A DNA stretch of 64,000 bases from Phorcus lineatus (lineage: Eukaryota > Mollusca > Gastropoda > Trochida > Trochidae): the NCBI GenBank assembly GCA_921293015.1, contig OV121083.1:31922908-31986907 (forward strand), in the 5' to 3' direction. Of the stretch, positions 56,249 through 64,000 are shown piece by piece. The first letter of the stretch is position 1; each line of letters starts with the position of its first letter. Below the pieces are notes generated by a model. The model saw only the letters and a program-made list of their open reading frames with translations. It was not told where the DNA came from and ran no database searches. A program made the position numbers and the translations under genes.

Positions 56249-57301
56249 AACGGATTTGAGCGAGATGGGGCTGTTTTAACAACATATGGTGTGTTAACAT
56301 GGCGAAATACAGACGTTATCTTCGTTGTATACAAAACTAGTCGGCCAATCCCGTGTCACAAATCGATGATACTTACCTGGCACTTTGAATGAAATTTCTA
56401 TCACTCCTAAAGCGGTTTCCATAACCGAAGTACACTTGTTTTTAATTAGGGCACCATAACTCCATAAATTCGGGGAGCGTATGCGTGAAATTCATACGAA
56501 ACTGAAGATGAATGGTTCCTCTTGACATCGATATATAAATTATTACAAAAATATGTCTAGAACGAATTTTAAGATTATTTAAAAATTGTCTATATTTCAA
56601 ACTCTATAAAATCATGTAATCACTGAGTGCACATAGACAAATTATTTATGGAAATGAAGCTAAATTATTGCTCCATATTTTACGTTAAATTTTATTACGA
56701 TACGTCATTCTAAAAAAAAGACATAAATTACAAAAGCTGGGTACTGATAAACCATGATAACGTTCTGACTCCCACAGTTATATTACTAGTAAGGTAGTAG
56801 CCCAAGTCAAACACACGCGCTCAGCGCGAGGCGTGTATCCCCACTGAAAAATACACTCACCCATAATAGAAATTGTCTTTATTTCCAATTTTATAAATCA
56901 AGTTATTTGCTTTGCATACATGTAAATTATATTGAATTGAAGGCAATTTATTGGTTTTTACGAAGAAATATAACATAACAATCTTTTGCACTGTGATTAG
57001 AAGTTATGACCAACGAAACATGGGTATAGCTAGTGAATACAGTCTTTGACGAGTGCCTTTCCACGACATTTGTCACATCATTTCCACACAATTTATTTTG
57101 ATGCAAATATGTGCAAAATTACACATGAAAGTGAAGATATTTATTTCTTATGATGATATGAAAATAATAAATATGTACCACTTGGTTTCGAATATATAAA
57201 GTTTGCAAAGATGGTACCCTCAGGTATTTGAGAACAGATTTTGATAATTGTGACATCACTTTACGCTCCTTTATTGTCTTTGTAATTTGCCAATTTTACC
57301 C
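56249..57301. other. No gene seen
   Basis: AT-rich with a small CGCGCTCAGCGCG palindrome near 56,816. 57,205-57,290 resembles 42,710-42,790. Confidence 0.4.
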
Positions 57302-58134
57302 AGAAATGAAGACGATCCTTTCCTCTTTATTGTAATATAAAAATGTTGATAATGCACTCTGCCGTTAAATGGATAGGAAGTGTCAGTAACAGGTGAAAAA
57401 AAATCGTTTCTCGGTTAAAAAGATATGAATAGAGAAATTGCCTGTTTGTGCGATGCTCGCCAGGTCTTTACTGATTTTCGTATACATACCAATTTTATAT
57501 AGAAATAAAGATCATCCTTTTCTCTATATTTTGATATATAATATTAAAAAATGTGCCAAGCAGTTTGTGATATAAAGTGCAAAAAATGGTAAACCTAAAG
57601 AACCTAAAGAATAAACAAAAGTCACCTTTTTGCGGCACTTGCTGTATCTTTATATTAGACAGCGCATATCAAAATTTTATATCAAAGCTCATGCGAGAGT
57701 GTAGAAGGTGCCCTTAGGCTTATAGCGGGGAGTGGGGGAAATCTGAGTGATTTTAACGCTTATTTTATTTATTTTTATTATAGATATTATCAATGTTTTT
57801 ATTATTTTCGGAACTTGTGAGCGCATTACTTAGAACACCAACGAAACAAAACATGGTAGCAAAGCGACAGCCGGAACCAAAATACAAACGTTGAACTAAG
57901 ACTACTGCTATGCAATAAATTTCCGGCCTTTGCTTCTGAGAACCACAGCGATAACCAGTTAGGGTGAGAAAAACTAAGTGTGCCACTCGCATCTCACCGG
58001 GAGATAATGCAGGAAAAGCTAATTTCATCCCGGAATATTCCGGGCCCTGCACCTTAAGGGTTAATGCCGAAATTTATGAACTTCGCCAAGTGATTGTGGA
58101 ACTGCTGACAAAATATTATTTAAAAGAAACTTTA
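57302..58134 (+). repeat. L1-3 5' UTR, plus-strand copy (block a)
   Basis: Mirrored at 61,170-62,374, where it directly precedes ORF1. It contains two related subunits about 170-180 bp apart (57,302 and 57,508: 'gaaatgaagacgatcctttc' / 'gaaataaagatcatcctttt'). An apparent 95-codon open frame is just part of the UTR and is equally present in both arms. Confidence 0.75.
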
Positions 58135-58167
58135 AAGTCTGCCGTCGAAGTTTCTATGAACTCTTTA

Positions 58168-58752
58168 GATAAGATAAGATAATCTTTATTGTCCCAAAAG
58201 GGAAATTTGTTTTGTATAATTACAATTCTCCAGAATGAAGACAAATAATAACATAATATTATAAAACAATTCATGTCAAAACAGTTAAGATAGACAGATA
58301 ATTTACTTAATTTACATGAAAAACGTGATGCAACATTAGACAGAATTTATTTCTCTAATGCTGCAGGGAATGAATGATTGGCGGAACCTGTTTGTTCGAA
58401 AAGTTGGCATACGCAGCCTACGTCCAGAAGGTAATGTCGAATATTCCAAGAAAAGTGGATGGGAAGAATCTCCCAAAATTTTGTTTCCTTTTTTCGATAA
58501 CTGCTGCTCATAAAAACTGCCGATCGTTTCAATAGGAAGCCCAATAATCTTAGATGCGGTATTCACGATTTTTATCAATTTGTTTCTTTTTTGAACAGAC
58601 AGGTTCCCAAACCAACTTAAAAAGTTAAATGTAAGGACACTTTGAATGAAGGTTCTGTAAAACAACATCAAGATGGTTTGATCTATTTTAAAGTATTTTA
58701 GTTTCCACAAGAAATGTAAACGTTGTTGTCCTTTCTTATATATTTTCTCAGT
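58168..58752 (-). mobile_element. CR1/L2-group LINE, 3' fragment, with TSD
   Basis: The TSD AACTCTTTA is at 58,159-58,167 and 58,753-58,761. The minus strand holds the last 124 codons of ORF2 (MWKLKYFKIDQTILMLFYRT, NKLIKIVNTASKIIG, RLRMPTFRTNRFRQSF), a 3' UTR with AATAAA-like end, and an (ATCTT)n tail without poly(A). Tails of short tandem repeats and this ending are typical of the CR1/L2/Nimb group. It is 5' truncated. Present in both arms, so it predates the inverted duplication. Confidence 0.82.
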
Positions 58753-58837
58753 AACTCTTTAAGAGAGAATTTTAAAGCAGAAATTTCTCAGGCAGTGTTT
58801 GCTGAAATAGGTGTCGACAAAATTTAAAGTGACATAA

Positions 58838-58977
58838 TGGCGTTACAAAACACAAATGCTAAACTCTTAGACGTAGAAGAGAAACAACTCAAAATAAACA
58901 CGTTAGAAGCTAAACTTTCCTAAGTTGAATCCCGTGCTAATCACGCCTTAAGACAGAGTAACCAGAACAAACAATTT
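58838..58977 (+). pseudogene. L1-3 ORF1 start, plus-strand copy
   Basis: ATGGCGTTACAAAAC onward codes MALQNTNAKLLDVEEKQLKI, a coiled-coil start identical in plan to 61,160. One stop follows AKLS. It abuts the minus-strand ORF2 piece at 58,978 with no spacer, so a rearrangement joined opposite strands here. Confidence 0.7.
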
Positions 58978-59950
58978 TCACTTAGCCTTACTTGGAAATA
59001 TGACTCCCTTTATTTTTGAAGTTCTTATTTGTTCAAGTTTCTCTTTTTTAAAACATAAATCTTTATTTTCGTATTGACTTAAGAGAGAAAAACTTGCCTC
59101 CATTTTGTATATTTGGCTTTCTAAATTTGTTCTTTTTCTATTTCTTTTTTTTCGCTGAATGGAGTAACTAATTGCTTTTTTTCTTATATTCATTTTAAGT
59201 ATCTCAAAAAATAGTTGATCGTTCACCAATAACTAATATCTTCCAAATTATTTATGTCTCCGACAGTTTTGTATTCGGATACAGTATCGCATATCGTTTG
59301 TTTGACTATATCAATATAGTCAGTATCATAAAATAGGGAAGAGTTGAACTTCCAATAACCTGGTCCTTCTTCTATTGGACTTATTGCAAGCTCTAACGAA
59401 ATGATAGAATGATCTGATCTATAGCTGATATCGATAGAAGCGCTCTAACAAGGGACATAACTTCTTCAGAAACAAGGAAATAATCTAGCCTGCTTTGTTT
59501 GATCTGCTTGGTTTGTCATCACATGTACTGTTGCTTATCTGGAGTAAAGATTCTCCATGGGTCTACTAATTCTAGCTTGTTTTTTATTTCATTAATTTTC
59601 TCGAAAGCCCACGGGTTGTTCCTGTACTTTATACTGTAGGTATCTATTTTTTCTATTGTGATGTCTAAAATAACGAATCTTCCATTATCATCTGATATGA
59701 TTTCATGAATGTCATATTCAAAATTATCTTTTATCAGTATCAAAGTTCCTGCACTGTGACTGGTGCTGTGTGAAAAAAAAACATCTATAGCCCCATTCTG
59801 CTGTTAATGGTATTTCATTTTGGGGAACACCATAGGTTTCCTGAAGAAATATGATAATTTTCTTTTCCTAAGGAGATTACAGATATCTCTTTGCTTTATC
59901 GGATCTGATTGGAGGCCCCTTGCATTCAATGATAAGATACACAAGTTACT
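58978..59950 (-). pseudogene. L1-3 ORF2, endonuclease start and linker region
   Basis: Minus strand: MSNLCILSLNARGLQSDPIK (near 59,948) is an APE endonuclease start. It continues with VFFSHSTSHSAGTLILIKDN (frameshifted), then LVDPWRIFTPDKQQY, SRLDYFLVSEEV and, toward 58,978, NDQLFFEILKMNIRKKAISY and KIKGVIFPSKAK, the linker before the reverse transcriptase. The GDFN/IYGP region is missing through an internal deletion. The reverse transcriptase is absent: sequence switches to the plus-strand ORF1 piece. Confidence 0.78.
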
Positions 59951-60617
59951 CATTGTTCATACTATGAGTGTTTGTAATCAGAGTGAGTGAGAGTTTGAGA
60001 GAGGGAGATAGAGAAAGAAAACGAAATAGGAAACTTGCAAGTTCTGCAATATTAATAAAATTATATACTTAGTTTCCTTGGCATTTGTGATCATTGTGAT
60101 GTCCAAAAGTTACAGGATTCTTACATCACGTGCACGCTTTCCAACTGTTCACATCTTAACATCATGGAAGATTGTGAATATTGTGAATTGTCGCTCAATC
60201 AGCAAATATGATGAATTGTCACAATAGGTGAACACTATAAAAAAAACCCAAAAAAACAAGATTTTAGAAAAAAGAATTAAAGGAGATGGATCAATAATCC
60301 ATACAGTAATGTCTATGGCAGTGATGTTCACACACAACTTATGGAGGTAATGTGTATTTCCACACAGGCCCTGACCGAACTCAAGGATTCTGTTGATACT
60401 CACAAGGATATGACGATTTAAAAATGGTTAGCATCCATGTTAGGATACTATAAGCTTACCTCGCTCTTGTGCACAAACATTAAAAAAAACCAGAAGTTGG
60501 TTACATTGAATAAAAAGCAATAGCTGCATTACACTCAACTTATGTTCCTGTCATAACACCTAATTGATCCTACATTTGTAGCAATAGTTGGGTAGTAGTG
60601 AAGTAGTTTATTTGCGG
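59951..60617 (-). other. L1-3 inter-ORF spacer
   Basis: About 670 bp between ORF1 and ORF2 on the minus strand; no open frame supported. Confidence 0.55.
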
Positions 60618-61160
60618 TTAAACGATTTTGACGACATCATATGGGTAGAACTTTTTCTTTCCCTCGAATGTGGTTCAGTACACTCGTCCGTTGAAATACC
60701 AAGCGTTCTCAATTCAGGCGTGATTCTTCAATCTGTTGATGAGTGGAACGTTAGCTCATGTTATGTCGTCTGCTAGTTTTTTTCCGGACCTCTCTCTAAC
60801 CTGTTTCTTCAAACGAATTATTCTTGATTTTGCTTGACAAGAATAGGCTTTATTATGGACTTGTTCGCATGGTCAATTCGATGAATAGCCAGTATATCTT
60901 CTTGGTCTACATCAAAGTTAGCTTTAGTCTATATTTCTATATAATTCTGTGAATTTCTCCCTCAAGTTTTCACTGTCAGTTTGGGGAATGTTTAAGACTT
61001 TAATGTTGTTTTCCCTCGAAAATTGTTTGTTCTGGTTACTCTGTCTTAAGGCGTGATTAGCACGGGATTCAACTTAGGAAAGTTTAGCTTCTAACGTGTT
61101 TATTTTGAGTTGTTTCTCTTCCAAGTCTAAGAGTTTAGCATTTGCGTTTTGTAAGGCCAT
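60618..61160 (-). pseudogene. L1-3 ORF1, complete length, several stops
   Basis: Minus strand from MALQNANAKLLDLEEKQLKI (61,160) through NNIKVLNIPQTDSENLREKF (RRM), FDVDQEDILAIHRIDH, PILVKQNQE and KLADDIT, to NAWYFNGRVY and FYPYDVVKIV before TAA at 60,618. This is the classical L1/Tx1 ORF1 layout: short coiled coil, RRM, and the C-terminal domain with the WYFNG motif. It has about five in-frame stops and is about 180 codons long. Its family differs from L1-1 and L1-full, whose ORF1 lacks WYFNG. Confidence 0.8.
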
Positions 61161-62374
61161 TGTATCAAGTTTTTTTTAAATAATATTTTGTCAGCAGTTC
61201 CACAATCACTTGGCGAAGTTCATAAATTTCGGCATTAACCCTTAAGGTGCAGGGCCCGGAATATTCCGGGATGAAATTAGCTTTTCCTGCATTATCTCCC
61301 GGTGAGATGCGAGTGGCACACTTAGTTTTTCTCACCCTAACTGGTTATCGCTGTGGTTCTCAGAAGCAAAGGCCGGAAATTTATTGCATAGCAGTAGTCT
61401 TAGTTCAACGTTTGTATTTTGGTTCCGGCTGTCGCTTTGCTACCATGTTTTGTTTCGTTGGTGTTCTAAGTAATGCGCTCACAAGTTCCGAAAATAATAA
61501 AAACATTGATAATATCTATAATAAAAATAAATAAAATAAGCGTTAAAATCACTCAGATTTCCCCCACTCCCCGCTGCACGTGCTATAAGCCTAAGGGCAC
61601 CTTCTACACTCTCGCATGAGCTTTGATATAAAATTTTGATATGCGCTGTCTAATATAAAGATACAGCAAGTGCCGCAAAAAGGTGACTTTTGTTTATTCT
61701 TTAGGTTCTTTAGGTTTACCATTTTTTGCACTTTATATCACAAACTGCTTGGCACATTTTTTAATACCGTATTCGACTTAATAACCGCCCACTCCCCTAT
61801 AAGCGCCCACCCACCACGTTTTTGAGTGAACAATATGCGTCCTGATTTAGCGCCCACCTATCAACATTGCTTACCTTGCATGCTGATTCATTGAGGAAGG
61901 TTTTTCAGTCTTGCAATAAGTCTTTTACTTCCACTAAAGTGAAGAATACAGGGTATTTCAAGACCCCCAGCCACCACCAAAATGATAAAACTTATAAAAC
62001 CATATTTCAAAGACATGTGTATCGTAAGAAAACACTTTCAAGACTAAACTTGAGGACAATTTTTATCGTTTTAATTAGCGCCCCCTTTTACCAATTTTTT
62101 AAGGGCCCCGGGCGCTTATCACGTCGAATACGGTATTATATATCAAAATATAAAGAAAAGGATGATCTTTATTTCTATATAAAATTGGTATGTTTACGAA
62201 AATCAGTAAAGACCTGGCGAGCATCGCACAAACAGGCAATTTCTCTATTCATATCTTTTTAACCGAGAAACGATTTTTTTTCACCTGTTACTGACACTTC
62301 CTATCCATTTAACGGCAGAGTGCATTATCAACATTTTTATATTACAATAAAGAGGAAAGGATCGTCTTCATTTC
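61161..62374 (-). other. L1-3 5' UTR (with a MITE inside)
   Basis: Minus-strand 5' UTR leading into ORF1 at 61,160; mirror of 57,302-58,134. It lacks the stretch with the L2-group insertion that separates UTR and ORF1 in the other copies. 61,767-62,133 is a MITE absent from the left arm. Confidence 0.7.
61767..62133. mobile_element. Tc1/mariner-like MITE, 367 bp, with empty site in the other arm
   Basis: CCGTATTCGAC and GTCGAATACGG are exact terminal complements and TA stands on both sides (61,765-61,766 and 62,134-62,135). The left arm at about 57,541-57,550 has the undisturbed sequence with one TA. CCGCCCACTCCCCTATAAGC and GCGCCC words fill the ends. No transposase. Confidence 0.9.
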
Positions 62375-62387
62375 TTTTGATACTTTG

Positions 62388-63158
62388 AACTTTGATACTG
62401 ATAAAAGATAATTTTGAATATGACATTCATGAAATCATATCAGATGATAATGGAAGATTCGTTATTTTAGACATCACAATAGAAAAAATAGATACCTACA
62501 GTATAAAGTACAGGAACAACCCGTGGGCTTTCGAGAAAATTAATGAAATAAAAAACAAGCTAGAATTAGTAGACCCATGGAGAATCTTTACTCCAGATAA
62601 GCAACAGTACATGTGATGACAAACCAAGCAGATCAAACAAAGCAGGCTAGATTATTTCCTTGTTTCTGAAGAAGTTATGTCCCTTGTTAGAGCGCTTCTA
62701 TCGATATCAGCTATAGATCAGATCATTCTATCATTTCGTTAGAGCTTGCAATAAGTCCAATAGAAGAAGGACCAGGTTATTGGAAGTTCAACTCTTCCCT
62801 ATTTTATGATACTGACTATATTGATATAGTCAAACAAACGATATGCGATACTGTATCCGAATACAAAACTGTCGGAGACATAAATAATTTGGAAGATATT
62901 AGTTATTGGTGAACGATCAACTATTTTTTGAGATACTTAAAATGAATATAAGAAAAAAAACAATTAGTTACTCCATTCAGCGAAAAAAAAAGAAATAGAA
63001 AAAGAACAAATTTAGAAAGCCAAATATACAAAATGGAGGCAAGTTTTTCTCTCTTAAGTCAATACGAAAATAAAGATTTATGTTTTAAAAAAGAGAAACT
63101 TGAACAAATAAGAACTTCAAAAATAAAGGGAGTCATATTTCCAAGTAAGGCTAAGTGA
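62388..63158 (+). pseudogene. L1-3 ORF2 piece, mirrored copy (block c')
   Basis: Reverse complement of 58,978-59,745 with few differences: ILIKDNFEYDIHE, LVDPWRIFTPDKQQY, MEASFSLLSQYEN. It carries the same deletion and stops as the left copy, so the damage came before duplication. Confidence 0.78.
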
Positions 63159-63162
63159 AAAT

Positions 63163-64000
63163 TGTTTGTTCTGGTTACTCTGTCTTAAGGCGTGATTAGC
63201 ACGGGATTCAACTTAGGAAAGTTTAGCTTCTAACGTGTTTATTTTGAGTTGTTTCTCTTCTACGTCTAAGAGTTTAGCATTTGTGTTTTGTAAGGCCATT
63301 ATATCACTTTAAATTTTGTCGACACCTATTTCAGCAAACACTGCCTGAGAAATTTCTGCTTTAAAATTCTCTCTTAAAGAGTTACTGAGAAAATATATAA
63401 GAAAGGACAACAACGTTTACATTTCTTGTGGAAACTAAAATACTTTAAAATAGATCAAACCATCTTGATGTTGTTTTACAGAACCTTCATTCAAAGTGTC
63501 CTTACATTTAACTTTTTAAGTTGGTTTGGGAACCTGTCTGTTCAAAAAAGAAACAAATTGATAAAAATCGTGAATACCGCATCTAAGATTATTGGGCTTC
63601 CTATTGAAAAGATCGGCAGTTTTTATGAGCAGCAGTTATCGAAAAAAGGAAACAAAATTTTGGGAGATTCTTCCCATCCACTTTTCTTGGAATATTCGAC
63701 ATTACCTTCTGGACGTAGGCTGCGTATGCCAACTTTTCGAACAAACAGGTTCCGCCAATCATTCATTCCCTGCAGCATTAGAGAAATAAATTCTGTCTAA
63801 TGTTGCATCACGTTTTTCATGTAAATTAAGTAAATTATCTGTCTATCTTAACTGTTTTGACATGAATTGTTTTATAATATTATGTTATTATTTGTCTTCA
63901 TTCTGGAGAATTGTAATTATACAAAACAAATTTCCCTTTTGGGACAATAAAGATTATCTTATCTTATCTAAAGAGTTCATAGAAACTTCGACGGCAGACT
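63163..64000 (-). repeat. Mirrored block b': L1-3 ORF1 start and L2-group LINE fragment
   Basis: 63,163-63,303 is the minus-strand ORF1 start. 63,384-63,968 is the L2-group LINE fragment (now on the plus strand, ORF2 tail at 63,426-63,800) between TAAAGAGTT repeats (63,375-63,383 and 63,969-63,977). Only scattered differences from the left arm are visible (GLPIEK for GLPIET). Confidence 0.8.

Larger units (their letters stand above)
57302..64000. repeat. Large inverted duplication made of L1-3 pieces
   Basis: Block a (57,302-58,134) is the reverse complement of 61,170-62,374; block b (58,136-58,977) of 63,163-64,000; block c (58,978-59,745) of 62,388-63,158. The order left is a-b-c and right a'-c'-b', so the right side reads as one unit end followed by the mirrored unit. 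The right copy runs off the window. Confidence 0.85.

Noticed and set aside
57765-58052. A 95-residue open frame present twice (also 61,247-61,534)
   Set aside because: It lies within the L1-3 5' UTR block and is duplicated only because the DNA is; no splice, start context or domain supports a gene.

Overview
This is metazoan nuclear DNA: AT-rich, intron-bearing and packed with LINEs, tRNA-derived SINEs and small inverted-repeat elements. Several dispersed repeats (the 'tgtgtatcaagtttggtgaagctagcatgta' type, the 'caagggccataactct' type and a tRNA-SINE with a CCTCACC tail) are kinds I associate with molluscs, bivalves in particular. A bivalve or another lophotrochozoan is my best guess; this is inference, because no marker gene is present.

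Layout. 0-3.3 kb: dispersed repeats and a TTAA-flanked MITE. 3.36-24.5 kb: one full-length L1/Tx1-like LINE (L1-1, + strand) with matching 11-bp target-site duplications (TSDs), cut inside its endonuclease domain by a 15.2-kb insert (5,965-21,190). The insert carries the last four exons of a transposase-like gene (gene A, +), a complete four-exon gene on the other strand (gene B, -) encoding a Cys-rich CXC segment, a Lys/Ser/Ala linker and a P2X7-type zinc-binding domain, and, between them, a 9.3-kb segment bounded by 19-bp inverted repeats. That segment holds two putative small spliced genes and a 4-kb tandem array. 24.5-43 kb: mostly non-coding, with several non-autonomous DNA elements: a 1.68-kb element with identical 73-bp terminal inverted repeats (TIRs), a hAT MITE, a 1.6-kb element with 9-bp TSDs filled with a GC-rich minisatellite, and a CAGGG-ended element. 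It also holds SINEs and a cluster of CRE-like sites.

43.1-56.2 kb is a nest. A 5'-truncated LINE (LINE-2, +, 17-bp TSD) is interrupted first by a 4.3-kb insert flanked by TTTAAA and containing two 566-bp direct repeats and a CR1/L2-like LINE relic. Its 3' UTR is interrupted by a complete L1/Tx1-like element (L1-full, -, 6.7 kb, 15-bp TSD) with both ORFs open. 57.3-64 kb is a large inverted duplication built from a third L1 (L1-3), carrying an L2/CR1-like LINE inserted before the duplication and a Tc1/mariner-like MITE present in one arm only.

Only gene B, the tail of gene A and weakly the two spliced ORFs look like non-LINE protein genes. Since L1-1 has TSDs at its outer ends, it must have landed as one piece, and the gene-bearing 15.2 kb came later. 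I suggest the insert is, or derives from, a TTAA-type DNA transposon whose left end and upstream transposase exons are lost, with gene B as a second, convergent gene. All identifications come from reading the sequence; no searches were run.
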